Position numbers and translations under genes: made by a program. The notes beneath the pieces are model-generated. The model was given only the letters and a program-made list of their open reading frames with translations, had not been told where the DNA came from and ran no database searches. Positions 41,822 through 51,028 of a DNA stretch of 64,000 bases are shown in pieces. Numbering within the stretch: position 1 is the stretch's first letter; every line of letters begins with the position of its first letter. Origin of the DNA: Bradyrhizobium sp. 138 (GTDB lineage Bacteria; Pseudomonadota; Alphaproteobacteria; Rhizobiales; Xanthobacteraceae); the NCBI RefSeq assembly GCF_023074075.1, contig NZ_JADPKT010000007.1, forward strand, positions 496,001 through 560,000, given 5' to 3'.

Positions 41822-42988
41822 CTAGGCCGCGATCAGATCGTTGTAGGCGTCCTCGTCCGCGACCAGCTCGTCGCAGAACAGCCGTGCCTCCTCCCGCGCC
41901 GATTCCGTGGCGAAGCGGCGGAGCAGGACCATCAGCGGCTCGGTCGCGGCCTCGTCGGACTCGCAATGGGTGAGCACGCGCTCGACCATGCGCCGGCGCA
42001 GCCGCGCCGCGCCGTCGTCACTGTCGACGAAGCCCTGCTCGTGGCAGGCATCGAGTGCGACCTGGAACGCCGCGAACGTCGCCTCGGGAAGCCCGGCACG
42101 ACGAAGCAGCGCGTGCAGGCTGTTGCCGCCGCGGTCGTGCAGCAGCGCGGAGACCCGCGCCAGCGGCAGATCGGCGAGCTCGGCCAGCGCCGCGTCGAAC
42201 AGGTCGAGATTGCTCGACAGCAGCGCGCGCAGGATCAGGCCGGCGGTGAGCTGCCCCGTCACGCGCAAATGATGCACCAGGCCCTGCATGTCCTCGCCGC
42301 GCGAGCGCGCGGCGATGTTGACGGTGGAGCGGTCGCGCGCCTCGATGGTGATGCGATCGGCACGATCAGCGCTCAGCCAGTTCCGCGCCACGACGAATTG
42401 CGCCAGCGTCTCGGAGAGCTTTGCGACCAGCGCGGCGCGCGTTGCCGACGGCAGATCATCCAGCACCAGCATCGCCTCGCGGATCGCGGCGAGATGGCCG
42501 TGGCGCTCGACGATGCGATTCCAGGAGAACGGGGCAAGCTCGGCATGGGGATTTTCAATCAGCTCCAGCGCGGCTGCCGCGCAGCCGACTTCGGCGATGG
42601 CGGCGCAGACCGAGACCGGCAGCGCGATGCGGCGGGCAACCGCGCATTGCACCTCGTCATTGCCGGTCGCGACGATGTCGACGAGATCGGCGTCGATCAA
42701 GAGCGGGGAATGTTCGAGCACGGGCAGCGCGACGGTCGGCTGGTCCGCCGACAGCGCCCGCACGATCGACGCCGGAGCATCGGAGCTGCGCGCAAAGGCC
42801 TCGGCCATCGCCTGCCGCACCAGCGGCGAGGGATCGTCGAGCTGCATCAACAGCGCGCCTTCGGCGGCGATGCGGTCGTCTGTCGAAAGGTCTGAGATCA
42901 GCCAGGCCCGGGCCAACGCCCGTGTGGCCTCGGCGCGCTCGCCGGCGGGCGCCGTCCTGATCCAATTGATGAACTGCCGAACAATCAT
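41822..42988 (-). CDS. DUF2336 domain protein
   Basis: A 388-residue, mostly alpha-helical protein with the DUF2336 layout: repeated LARAWLISDLSTDDRIAAEG-like helices near the N-terminus, LVRQAMAEAFARSSDAPASI next, and TAGLILRALLSSNLDLFDAA in the C-terminal half. DUF2336 proteins are alphaproteobacterial and uncharacterised; HEAT-like helices suggest protein contacts. It is convergent with the Hpt gene, with a palindromic repeat between. Confidence 0.82.
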   Translation of the reverse strand: MIVRQFINWIRTAPAGERAEATRALARAWLISDLSTDDRIAAEGALLMQLDDPSPLVRQAMAEAFARSSDAPASIVRALSADQPTVALPVLEHSPLLIDADLVDIVATGNDEVQCAVARRIALPVSVCAAIAEVGCAAAALELIENPHAELAPFSWNRIVERHGHLAAIREAMLVLDDLPSATRAALVAKLSETLAQFVVARNWLSADRADRITIEARDRSTVNIAARSRGEDMQGLVHHLRVTGQLTAGLILRALLSSNLDLFDAALAELADLPLARVSALLHDRGGNSLHALLRRAGLPEATFAAFQVALDACHEQGFVDSDDGAARLRRRMVERVLTHCESDEAATEPLMVLLRRFATESAREEARLFCDELVADEDAYNDLIAA

Positions 42989-43133
42989 GCTGCTTCCGGC
43001 TTACACAACAAACGAAAATGGTGACGGCTCGTCACCTGCAACACAAAATAAACCACGACGCTTAACAAAGCGTTCACCATAAGCGGCTGGTTTTATTGAC
43101 GTTTTGTTAAGGGAACAGAGGCGCCTGCCGCGC

Positions 43134-43266
43134 GTGCCCCGGACGCAGCGCAGCGCCTCGGCGATGCGCTGCAGAGCCGGGGCCCAAGGTGTTTGAGAGC
43201 GGTGGGCGCGGCCTGGGTCCCGGCTCTGCGGCGCATCGCTTGCGCGTTGCGCCTCGTCCGGGACAC
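43134..43266. repeat. Imperfect inverted repeat, about 130 bp, copy 2
   Basis: Starts GTGCCCCGGACGCAGCGCAG with GCAGAGCCGGGGCCC inside, and ends with GTCCCGGCTCTGC and CGTCCGGGACAC. Same organisation as the element at 145-276. It ends 11 bases before the stop of the SLT transglycosylase gene. Confidence 0.7.
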
Positions 43267-43276
43267 GAGACGGCGA

Positions 43277-44296
43277 TTAGCTCGAGAACGTGCCGCTGCG
43301 ATCGCTGAAGAGATCGAGTGGCTGCGGCGGTCGCACATCAGGTGCAGCTGACGCGACCGACATCAGCGAGGCGTTGTTGCCCCATAATTTCTGCACCGTG
43401 GTCGAGACCGGCTGCGTGGTGTCGCCGGGTTGATAAATCGAGCGGAATGCCGGCGCGACTGGCGTATTGTCAGCGACCGTCGTCGATGATGTCGCGCTGA
43501 CCGGCGTCACGGCATTCGTGTTCGGAAACGTCTGGAGATAAGCCGCGTTGTCGACCCTCGGCGCGGTGGGCTGTATGCCGCTCGCGCTCGCGACCTCGGT
43601 GGTCGACGGCGTGCCGCCATAGATCGCCATCGCGCTGCGGGTGACTTTCGAATTGGCGGCGCTGGCATAGCGTGCGTCCAGCACCGAATAGACTTCGGAG
43701 ACGCTGCGGGCGCGGCCGTCCCTGGCGTAGAAGATCGAACGATTGGCGGACGCCGCGTTCGGAAACAGCCGCGCACCGACCGCTTGCGGATTGTCCTCGG
43801 CATTAGCGATCAGTTTTGCGGCTCCGCCGACGCCCATGAAATGCGCCATGTAGAGCTCGCTGTCGCTCGGCCTGCGCCCGAGCAGGCCGGTGAGCTTGAA
43901 GCTGTTCGACTGCGTCAGCGCGGCCGCCATGCTGGAGGCGGCCTCGGGATCGTCGCGCAGCTTCATGATCGACCGCTTCATGGCGGGATCATCGACGGTG
44001 TAGCTGCCCGACGACGTCCTGGTGATGGCGGCGGAATAGTTGCCGTAGCCGAGCTGGGAGCCGGCCTCCTTCACGGTGCCGAGCCAGGTCTGGTCGATGA
44101 ACTGGTAGAGCCCATGCGCGGATGACGTCGTGGCACCGGCCGTCGGATTGAAATCCGATTCCATCTTGGCGGTGGTCAGCATGTACTGGAAGCTGACGCC
44201 GCTGACGTTCGAGGCCTGCTTGATCGCACCGGCGACGCGCGCGCGCGACGGATCGAGACCGGCCGTCTGCGTCGCACTGAAATTGTCGACCGACAT
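43277..44296 (-). CDS. SLT-domain lytic transglycosylase-like protein
   Basis: A 339-residue protein whose N-terminal 170 residues form a lysozyme-like SLT domain: FQYMLTTAKMESDFNP has the catalytic Glu46, and HGLYQFIDQTWLG and YMAHFMGVGGA follow. The C-terminal half is a low-complexity Ser/Thr/Val/Ala linker (PVSATSSTTVADNTPVAPAF). No signal peptide is visible, so export, if any, must use another route such as the flagellar one. The ATG at 44294-44296 is chosen; one 14 codons upstream is possible. Substrate peptidoglycan. Confidence 0.85.
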   Translation of the reverse strand: MSVDNFSATQTAGLDPSRARVAGAIKQASNVSGVSFQYMLTTAKMESDFNPTAGATTSSAHGLYQFIDQTWLGTVKEAGSQLGYGNYSAAITRTSSGSYTVDDPAMKRSIMKLRDDPEAASSMAAALTQSNSFKLTGLLGRRPSDSELYMAHFMGVGGAAKLIANAEDNPQAVGARLFPNAASANRSIFYARDGRARSVSEVYSVLDARYASAANSKVTRSAMAIYGGTPSTTEVASASGIQPTAPRVDNAAYLQTFPNTNAVTPVSATSSTTVADNTPVAPAFRSIYQPGDTTQPVSTTVQKLWGNNASLMSVASAAPDVRPPQPLDLFSDRSGTFSS

Positions 44297-44448
44297 GATG
44301 AGGTGCCCGCCCTGCGCGGCGTTGAGCGGCGCCGGCAATTCGGACGCCCTATCGGCTCACCGTGGGACAGGTATAGTTAATGCGGGGTTAATCCGGCAGT
44401 CTCTGTCACTGCAGGGTTCGCGCTGCGCGCCCCAGGAATGACAGAGAG

Positions 44449-44871
44449 CTACTTCTTGTAGACCGCGTCCGGATCAAACAGCCGCTCGGCATCGGTGAAG
44501 ACGAGCTTGGCTCCCCCGCCCTCGGCCTCGACCTTGCGGTAGAAGCAGGACCGCCGGCCGGTGTGGCAGGCAGCCCCGATCTGCTCGACGCGGATCCAGA
44601 CCGCGTCCTGGTCGCAATCGGTGCGCATCTCGACCACGCGCTGGGTTTGACCTGAGGTCTCACCTTTTCGCCACAAGGCATTGCGCGAGCGGCTGAAGTA
44701 CCAGGCCTCGCCGGTCGCGATCGTCTTGCGCAGCGCCTCGTCATTCATGTGCGCGACCATGAGCACGTCGCCGGTGGCGATGTCGGTCGCGACGCACGTC
44801 ACGAGCCCGCTCGTGTCGAAGCGCGGCTGGAAGGCCAGGCCTTCCTCGATTTCATGGGAGTGAGCGGACAC
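44449..44871 (-). CDS. hisI: Phosphoribosyl-AMP cyclohydrolase
   Basis: A 140-residue zinc enzyme that opens the adenine ring of phosphoribosyl-AMP in histidine biosynthesis. Family motifs: [20 protein letters not shown], the metal Asp-rich TDCDQDAV (Asp85, Cys86, Asp87, Asp89) and CHTGRRSCF (Cys102, Cys109). It follows folE by 24 bases on the same strand, an arrangement common in Alphaproteobacteria and separate from the main his operon. Confidence 0.95.
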   Translation of the reverse strand: MSAHSHEIEEGLAFQPRFDTSGLVTCVATDIATGDVLMVAHMNDEALRKTIATGEAWYFSRSRNALWRKGETSGQTQRVVEMRTDCDQDAVWIRVEQIGAACHTGRRSCFYRKVEAEGGGAKLVFTDAERLFDPDAVYKK

Positions 44872-44895
44872 GACCTTGCCGATCTATTCGCGAGG

Positions 44896-45585
44896 TCAGC
44901 GCGTGCCTCGCACCAGGGACAGGAAACGGGCCTGCTCCGCCGGATTGTCGCGGAACATGCCGGTGAAGCGGCTGGTGAAGGTGGAGGCGCCATGCTTGGC
45001 GACGCCGCGCACCGACATGCAGGTATGCTCCGCCTCGATCAGCACGGCAACGCCGCGGGGTTTCAGGACCTCGTCGATGGCCGCGGCGATCTGCGCCGTC
45101 AGGTGCTCCTGGGTCTGGAGCCGGCGGGCGAAGATGTCGGTGAGGCGGGCGAGCTTGGACAGGCCGACGACGCGCTCCACCGGCGTGTAGGCGATGTGCG
45201 CCTTGCCGTAGAACGGCATCATGTGATGCTCGCATTGCGAGGTGAACTCGATGTCGCGCACCAGCACGAAATCGTCATAACCGGCGGTCTCGCCGAAGGT
45301 GCGGTCGAGCACCTCGGCCGGACACTGGTGATAGCCCTGATAGAGTTCGTCGAAGGCCTCGACCACGCGGCGCGGCGTGTCGAGCAGGCCTTCGCGCTCG
45401 GTGTTCTCGCCGATATAGGCGAGCAGCGTCTTGACCGCCGCCTCCGCCTCGGCACGCGCCGGGCGCGGCTGGTCGGCGCGAACGGCGGCCGCGAGGAATT
45501 CGGCAGGGTCAAGCTCGGCCGGCCGGCTCTCGGGCTGCCGGTCAGAGGGCTTGCCCGGGCGGATGGATTTGATTGCAGCGTCCAT
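44896..45585 (-). CDS. folE: GTP cyclohydrolase I
   Basis: A 229-residue enzyme that makes dihydroneopterin triphosphate for folate (and related pterins). Zinc ligands Cys118 and His121 are in [13 protein letters not shown] and Cys189 in [32 protein letters not shown] is the conserved helix. The N-terminal 50 residues are an unconserved tail. GGAGAAG precedes the ATG at 45583-45585. It leads the folE-hisI pair and is divergent from the SufU-like gene. Confidence 0.95.
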   Translation of the reverse strand: MDAAIKSIRPGKPSDRQPESRPAELDPAEFLAAAVRADQPRPARAEAEAAVKTLLAYIGENTEREGLLDTPRRVVEAFDELYQGYHQCPAEVLDRTFGETAGYDDFVLVRDIEFTSQCEHHMMPFYGKAHIAYTPVERVVGLSKLARLTDIFARRLQTQEHLTAQIAAAIDEVLKPRGVAVLIEAEHTCMSVRGVAKHGASTFTSRFTGMFRDNPAEQARFLSLVRGTR

Positions 45586-45827
45586 ATCTTCTCCGTTCGA
45601 CGGCCTTAACGGCCGGAGTGTCACCGGCAGACGGGGCGGCCAAGCCGCCGGACGCCTGAAGAGAACAGTCTTGGCGCAAGAGTCCGCAGGCTGCAATGCC
45701 GGCCGCACAGTTGGAAATCGCCGCCGGCGCGCTGCTGGACTGTTTTTCCGCCAGTTGCGACCCTATATAGGACCGTGGACGCTGCCCGCCAAGGCCGATC
45801 GGGTGCGGAAGTGCTGGACTCCATCAC

Positions 45828-46283
45828 ATGCTGAACGACATCTACAACAAGCGGATCATCGAACTGGCCGGGAATATTCCGCGCCTCGGACGGCTGTCGG
45901 ACCCCGATGCCTCCGCCACCGCCCACTCCAAGCTGTGCGGCTCGACCGTCAAGGTCGATCTCAAGATGACCGGAGACACCGTCACCGACTTCGCCCATGA
46001 CGTGAAGGCCTGCGCCCTTGGCCAGGCCTCTTCATCCATCATGGCAAGTCGGGTCGTCGGATCGACTGCGAGCGAACTCCGTGAGTTACGCGAGACTGTT
46101 CGCAAGATGCTGAAGGAAAACGGTGCGCCTCCCGAAGGCAAATGGGAGGAGATCAAGTTCCTTGAGCCAGTCCGCAACTACAAGGCCCGCCATGCCTCGA
46201 CGCTGCTGACCTTCGATGCCGTGGTCGACGCCATCGGCCAGATCGAAGCCAGAGCCAAGCAGCCGGCCGTGGCGCAGGGCTGA
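45828..46283 (+). CDS. SufU/IscU-like iron-sulfur cluster scaffold
   Basis: A 151-residue scaffold-fold protein. Two of the usual ligand cysteines are present, Cys37 in SKLCGSTVKVDL and Cys62 in KACALGQASSS. Where the third cysteine of SufU/IscU sits (R.KC.TL) this protein reads YKARHASTLLTF, so a His or Ala replaces it. This three-ligand change should affect cluster or zinc binding. The gene is divergent from folE, typical of Alphaproteobacteria. The fold is sure; scaffold activity is inferred. Confidence 0.85.
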   Translation: MLNDIYNKRIIELAGNIPRLGRLSDPDASATAHSKLCGSTVKVDLKMTGDTVTDFAHDVKACALGQASSSIMASRVVGSTASELRELRETVRKMLKENGAPPEGKWEEIKFLEPVRNYKARHASTLLTFDAVVDAIGQIEARAKQPAVAQG

Positions 46284-46340
46284 ACTCCCCGCGTCAGTCC
46301 GCGGCGACGCGCGCCGCGGAACAATTGGCAAGATTTGAGC

Positions 46341-47306
46341 TTACTTCGGCGTCGCCGCAGCTGTAGCCGGCGCGGCCACACCGCCCGTCGGCACCATGGC
46401 TTCCGCCGTCTGGGTCGACTTGCCAGGCTGCTCCGGTTCCGCGCCGAACTTGGCCTGCGTCTTCGGGGCCAGCGCCGCCATCGCCGGCGCGGAGATGTCC
46501 ACATGCGGCAGCACGTCGGCCACGAGATCTGTCGTCACGAGATTGGTGAGCTTGAGCTCGCCCGCGTCCAGTTCGTGCAGATCTTCCCAGGGCGGCACGC
46601 TGAGCGCGAGCGACAGCAAATCGCCCGCTCCGCCCATGTCGAAGGTATATTTGGCCAGACGGCCGATATCGCGCTCCACGATCATCAGATCCTGCGCGCT
46701 ATAGCTCGCCGCCTTGGCATCGTCGGCACGGTCGCCCATCCAGATCTGGTGGACGCGGACATGGGCGGCTTCCGGCACGTAGCGCTTCTTGCCGGCCAGC
46801 AGCAGGAACACGCACATGGATTCGCAATAGGCCTCAGGCGCGACCGCCGGCCGGGCCGACTGCCCGCCGCGAAGGCTTACGCCGACCGTGGTCAATAGTC
46901 CGAGATTGCGGAAGCGTCGGCCAAGCGTGATCGCGTCATTGACGGAACCGCCGCTGGAATCGAGCACCACGGTGGCCCCGCCAAGCTGGCGACCGCGGGA
47001 AAACTCTTCGAAATCCTTCGGCGTATCGGCGGTGATGACGCCCACGGCGCTGACCCAGCCGCGGCAGTTCGGCTCGCAGGCGACCCAGTTGAACTTCATC
47101 GGCAGCTTGCGCTCTTCGAGAGCAGCACCGGCGCGGGCGGACGAGCCAAGTGTCGCGACGGCGCCAGCCAGCACGACTCCACATACGGCGGTTCCCACCA
47201 GCAACCAGCCGCGAAGATTAAGGGAGTTCAGAAGTTTCAATCTGGTTCCTTCCCCAAGCCCCAAGGTCCCTAAACAATCCCCGGTAGCGCCCACTGAGTC
47301 CATCAT
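46341..47306 (-). CDS. ClpP-fold (COG3904-like) periplasmic protein
   Basis: A 321-residue protein with an N-terminal hydrophobic segment (LVGTAVCGVVLAGAVATL) after about 30 polar residues, so likely membrane-anchored or exported. GATVVLDSSGGSVNDAITLG and EAYCESMCVFLLLAGKKRYV are the two crotonase/ClpP-like motifs, followed by HVRVHQIWMGD. The Ser in ESMC and the His in VHQI resemble the ClpP-type dyad, but proteolysis is unproven. A C-terminal Ala/Pro tail follows. The start could be later than 47306, close to the hydrophobic segment. Confidence 0.78.
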   Translation of the reverse strand: MMDSVGATGDCLGTLGLGEGTRLKLLNSLNLRGWLLVGTAVCGVVLAGAVATLGSSARAGAALEERKLPMKFNWVACEPNCRGWVSAVGVITADTPKDFEEFSRGRQLGGATVVLDSSGGSVNDAITLGRRFRNLGLLTTVGVSLRGGQSARPAVAPEAYCESMCVFLLLAGKKRYVPEAAHVRVHQIWMGDRADDAKAASYSAQDLMIVERDIGRLAKYTFDMGGAGDLLSLALSVPPWEDLHELDAGELKLTNLVTTDLVADVLPHVDISAPAMAALAPKTQAKFGAEPEQPGKSTQTAEAMVPTGGVAAPATAAATPK

Positions 47307-47487
47307 ACAGGCGTATGTTTCTACACTTGGACGTCACAAAAATGGTATCCGGGGGAATACAGCTCGTCCACAGGTACTTGCTGCACTGCTCCCAAAAAGC
47401 ATGCAAAATATGGCGCGAAAACAACAGCTTAGAGTTCCCTGCCCCGGAACCGTGCAACACCTCGCCTAACGTGGCAGCACAGCGCAC

Positions 47488-47826
47488 ATGAAGCATTCAG
47501 CCTGCGGGCATTGTTCCAGTTCGGTCGAGGGGGCGCTTCGGCTCCCGCGCAGATTCGGCCGCGCGCTGATCTGGCTCTATCGGCATACGCTGTCGCCTCT
47601 GGTCGGCTACAATTGCCGGCATCTTCCGACCTGCTCGGTCTATGGCGACGAGGCGATCGAACGGTTCGGACTCTGGGCCGGTGGCTGGATGACGCTGGCG
47701 CGGCTGCTCCGCTGCAATCCGTTTGGCACGTCGGGCATCGACAACGTGCCGCTCACCGCGCCGCAAGGCGCGCGCTGGTATCTGCCATGGCGCTATGGCC
47801 GCTGGCGCGGCGTCAATGCATCCTGA
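47488..47826 (+). CDS. yidD: Membrane protein insertion efficiency factor YidD
   Basis: A 112-residue YidD. The core LIWLYRHTLSPLVGYNCRHL then PTCSVYGDEAIERFGLWAGG, with the family cysteines (CRHLPTCS) and tail basic residues, is diagnostic. It is a peripheral helper of the YidC insertase; in many bacteria it neighbours rnpA/yidC, but not here. The ATG at 47488 begins a short N-terminal extension. Confidence 0.92.
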   Translation: MKHSACGHCSSSVEGALRLPRRFGRALIWLYRHTLSPLVGYNCRHLPTCSVYGDEAIERFGLWAGGWMTLARLLRCNPFGTSGIDNVPLTAPQGARWYLPWRYGRWRGVNAS

Positions 47827-47918
47827 GATTGCTGCGATGCCTTGCGCATCAAGGACCTGAGCGGAACCTTGGACTTCCTTCCCACGTTGTTATGCCGCTC
47901 CTCCGGGAGGAAACAACA

Positions 47919-48125
47919 ATGCGCTGGAAAATCAGCCCTCATTTTCACATCAGGCCTGGTCCGAATTTCAGTCACAGGGGACACGATCCCAGAACCATCG
48001 ACCTGCTCGCCATCATCGTCCTGCTCGCGCTCGTCCTCGGCTCAGGCTGGTATCTGGCGAGGAGCCTTGCGACGCAGCCAAGCACGACGAGCTTCATCGT
48101 GCCGAGCCAGAGCGTGCATTGGTAG
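47919..48125 (+). CDS. Small single-pass membrane protein, 68 residues
   Basis: MRWKISPHFHIRPGPNFSHR is a polar, His-rich head, followed by one hydrophobic helix (IDLLAIIVLLALVLGSGWYL) and a Ser/Thr-rich periplasmic tail ending QSVHW. GGGAGGA precedes the ATG by eight bases. An earlier in-frame ATG (47892) would add nine residues. The stop codon TAG (48123-48125) is followed immediately by the stop of the opposite gene at 48126, so the two genes meet tail to tail with no gap. Confidence 0.65.
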   Translation: MRWKISPHFHIRPGPNFSHRGHDPRTIDLLAIIVLLALVLGSGWYLARSLATQPSTTSFIVPSQSVHW

Positions 48126-49340
48126 TCAGCGAAACCAGTAGACGCGCCCGGACTGCGGCGGAATCGATTCCGGCGGACGTGGCCGCTTCGGGCGCGGCGG
48201 CTTTGGCGCCGGCTCGGCAGACGAGGTGGCCTCCGCCTCCGGCGCGACCTCGTTGCCAGACAGCTTCACCGAGAGCAGCAAATTCGATTCGTGCATCCGC
48301 CAGCGATAGCCGACGCCGAAATCGATCGGCTGGGCGCGCGTGAACAGCGCGGCATAGCGTTCCTGGTAGCGGCCGGGGAATTCGTCGATCGGGCCGAGAT
48401 AGCGGCCGAACGGGAAGAACCGCCATTGCCGCGCATTGTAGTTCGCAAGCGGAATGCCGGAATCGTCTTGGATGATGGTGGCACTGTTGGCGAGCAGCCA
48501 GTCGCGAACGACGGTGAAATTGCCGGAATGCAGCAGATAGGACGCGCTCTTGAGCAGGCTGTTGCCGGGCCCGAGCGTCTCGCAGAATTTCAGGAAGCCC
48601 GTGGCGCGCGCACCGGAATTGGAAAGATCGGTCGAGAAATAATACAGCGTGCGCGCCTCGCCGTCGGAGCCGGCGAAGGTGATGCGGACGCCGTGCGTCG
48701 CATTCCGTCCCGGATTGTCGTCGCCGACATGCACCCCACCCTTGTCGTCGAGCGCGACCATCTCGACGTTGCGGATGGTCTTGCCGGAGCGCGCGAGAAA
48801 GACATAGAGGATCGGCAAGGTGCCGTTGACCTGATTGGCATGCAGGTCGACCTTCATCTGCTTGGTGATGAAGAACGAGAAGCTCAGGATCGAGCCGAGC
48901 GAACGCTCGACAATGTAGAGCGCGGCACCGACAGAACCGCGCGGCAGCCGCGTCAAATCGGGCACAGCGCCGACCGGCTCCAGTGCACCGAGCACGTAGG
49001 TGCTGGCCTTGGAATAGAAGGCGTTGGCGTAGAGGAAGTCAGGGCCGCTGAACATGTAGAACATGGTCGGCCGGGGCGCGGCAAGATTGATTTCGGCCCA
49101 ATTGCGGATCTTCGAGAGCTGGCGCTGTTCGAGCTGGGCGAAGGCGCCGTCGAAGAACTTCGCATGGCGCTGCCAGCTCGGATCCTTCGTGAGCGGCACC
49201 AGCGGCGAGTCCGCCGAAGGCTGCATGCCCGCAAGGAAGCGCGCGGTGTCGTCGAAGGTGACGTCGGCGGCGTGTGCGGACGAGACCGCCGCAGCCAGCA
49301 GGGCAAGCGCGACGGCCGCAATTCTGAAGGGGCGAAACAT
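48126..49340 (-). CDS. Secreted protein of unknown function, 404 residues
   Basis: Signal peptide MFRPFRIAAVALALLAAAVS (cut after AHA). The mature protein has several distinct blocks: DDTARFLAGMQPSADSPLVP, YMFSGPDFLYANAFY, RNWAEINLAAPRP and RWRMHESNLLLSV, then a Pro/Glu-rich C-terminal tail (PAPKPPRPKRPRPPESIPPQ). No known enzyme motif. It starts two bases after the stop of the APC permease gene, so it is the second gene of that operon and may serve the same compound. Confidence 0.75.
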   Translation of the reverse strand: MFRPFRIAAVALALLAAAVSSAHAADVTFDDTARFLAGMQPSADSPLVPLTKDPSWQRHAKFFDGAFAQLEQRQLSKIRNWAEINLAAPRPTMFYMFSGPDFLYANAFYSKASTYVLGALEPVGAVPDLTRLPRGSVGAALYIVERSLGSILSFSFFITKQMKVDLHANQVNGTLPILYVFLARSGKTIRNVEMVALDDKGGVHVGDDNPGRNATHGVRITFAGSDGEARTLYYFSTDLSNSGARATGFLKFCETLGPGNSLLKSASYLLHSGNFTVVRDWLLANSATIIQDDSGIPLANYNARQWRFFPFGRYLGPIDEFPGRYQERYAALFTRAQPIDFGVGYRWRMHESNLLLSVKLSGNEVAPEAEATSSAEPAPKPPRPKRPRPPESIPPQSGRVYWFR

Positions 49341-49342
49341 AT

Positions 49343-50707
49343 CTATTCGCTATTGTGTGAATTGCCAGCGGCGACCGGCCGCCTGCGGAAAACAGCATAA
49401 ATCAACAGACCCGAGAGCATGACGAGCATCCCCGAGAGCGACTGCACCGGCCGCTCGGTCAACAGGTAGTACATCATGAACCCGGTCACGAGCAGGAAAA
49501 CCAGCGGCGTGAACGGGTATCCCCAGGCGCGATAGGGCCTGGGCAAATCGGGATCGGTGATGCGCAGCTTGATGACGCCGGCTACCGTGAAGAACGAGCA
49601 AAACAGCAGTGCGAACTGGATGAAGTCGAGCACCGCCTCGAAGCTGCGCGTGAACAGCAGCAGATTGGCGACGACGAGCTGGAACAGGATGGCATAGGCC
49701 GGCGCGCCGCGCGCCGATCGCTTCGAGAAGACGCGTAAGGCAGGAATGTCCTCGCCCATCGTCATCATCACGCGGGGACCGATCCACATCATCGCAGAGA
49801 TCGAAGAGATCAGGCCGACGCAGATCATCGCGCCGACGATCCGGCCGCCGAGATCGCCGAAGATAGCGCTGCCGGCAACGCTGGCGACGTCGAGCTGGCC
49901 GGCGAGCTCGCCGACCGGCGTCGAGTAGAGGAACACCGCGTTCAGCGCGACATACAGCACGAGCACGATCAGCGTGCCCACCAGCATCGCGCGCGGCAGG
50001 CTCCGCTGCGGCGTGTTCATTTCACCGATGATATAGGTCGCGGCGTTCCAACCCGAGAACGAATACATCACGAAGACGAGCCCGATCGCGAAGGGCGCGC
50101 TGACGATGTGGGTGAGATCGCCCGGCTGCGGCGTGAAGGCGATCGGCTGCGGCACGCCGATGACGAAGCCGGCGACCAGGAAGGCGACGATCAGCACGAC
50201 CTTGATGATCGTTGAGATCAGCTGGAAGGTCGCGGAGTGCCTGACGCCGGTCAGTTGCACGAGCGAGACCAGCCACACCACGGCGATGGCGAGCGGAATC
50301 GACGGCAGATCGGGCATCACCGATTTGGCGTATTCGCCGAACGCCATCGCGGCGAGCGCGACCGGCGCCGCGAAACCCACCGTCGCCGAGACCCAGCCGG
50401 CGAGAAAGCCGAAGGCCGGATGATAGGCGCGGCCGAGGAAATTGTATTCGCCGCTCGAGCGTGGAAACATCGCCCCGAGCTCGCTGTAGGCGAACACCCC
50501 GCATAGCGCGACGACGCCGCCGACGGTCCACAGCAGCAGGATCGAGAAGCCGGACGGGATATCCTTGACCTGGAAGCCGAGGCTGGTGAAGACACCGACG
50601 CCGATCATGTCGGCGACGACGATGGCGGTTGCGACCAGAACCGAGACCCCGCTCCCGCTTCCGGTCAGCCGGCCAATCCAGGGAGCAGTTCCCGCATCTG
50701 CCGTCAT
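49343..50707 (-). CDS. APC-family amino acid permease
   Basis: A 454-residue polytopic permease with about twelve helices. Helix 1 is VLVATAIVVADMIGVGVFTS, where the IGVGVF kink binds substrate in the APC fold, and GEYNFLGRAYHPAFGFLAGW follows the second helix. TYIIGEMNTPQRSLPRAM is the conserved intracellular loop. Charged, small substrates (amino acids, polyamines) are typical; which one is unknown. Its stop is two bases from the next start. Confidence 0.88.
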   Translation of the reverse strand: MTADAGTAPWIGRLTGSGSGVSVLVATAIVVADMIGVGVFTSLGFQVKDIPSGFSILLLWTVGGVVALCGVFAYSELGAMFPRSSGEYNFLGRAYHPAFGFLAGWVSATVGFAAPVALAAMAFGEYAKSVMPDLPSIPLAIAVVWLVSLVQLTGVRHSATFQLISTIIKVVLIVAFLVAGFVIGVPQPIAFTPQPGDLTHIVSAPFAIGLVFVMYSFSGWNAATYIIGEMNTPQRSLPRAMLVGTLIVLVLYVALNAVFLYSTPVGELAGQLDVASVAGSAIFGDLGGRIVGAMICVGLISSISAMMWIGPRVMMTMGEDIPALRVFSKRSARGAPAYAILFQLVVANLLLFTRSFEAVLDFIQFALLFCSFFTVAGVIKLRITDPDLPRPYRAWGYPFTPLVFLLVTGFMMYYLLTERPVQSLSGMLVMLSGLLIYAVFRRRPVAAGNSHNSE

Positions 50708-51028
50708 CGGGGGTCCTTGGCCTCAGGCGGTCATGCCTTGGGCGCATCGTGCAGTTTGGCCCAGTCAATTCAAGCAGAGTTAACAAGGGTTAAATGAGGC
50801 GAGGGAAACAGGTATTTGAGCACCGCATATGCCCGCTCCCAGGCCAAAAAGCTGCGTACGCCCCGGGAAACCCCGTTCCCCGTCCCCACAATCAGGACAC
50901 GATTGCATGGTCCTTTTGAGCGTTCCGGATGTGGGGAAGTTTCTCCGGACGCTTAACGTCGCCTAAACGCCCATCGGCTCAATTGTTGAAGGATTTGCCG
51001 ATGGACGTGACTTTGGGGTCATGGGTGG
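50708..51028. other. Intergenic region between the permease and the hydrolase
   Basis: About 320 bases between divergent genes. It holds one hairpin, CCATCGGC (50971-50978) and GCCGATGG (50997-51004), separated by 18 bases, just before the hydrolase start. No -10/-35 pair was convincing, and no gene is supported. A 19-codon open frame at 50907-50966 has no ribosome-binding site. Confidence 0.45.

Noticed and set aside
50907..50966. 19-codon frame that could be a leader peptide before the hydrolase gene
   Set aside because: No ribosome-binding site and no attenuator structure that would pair with it.
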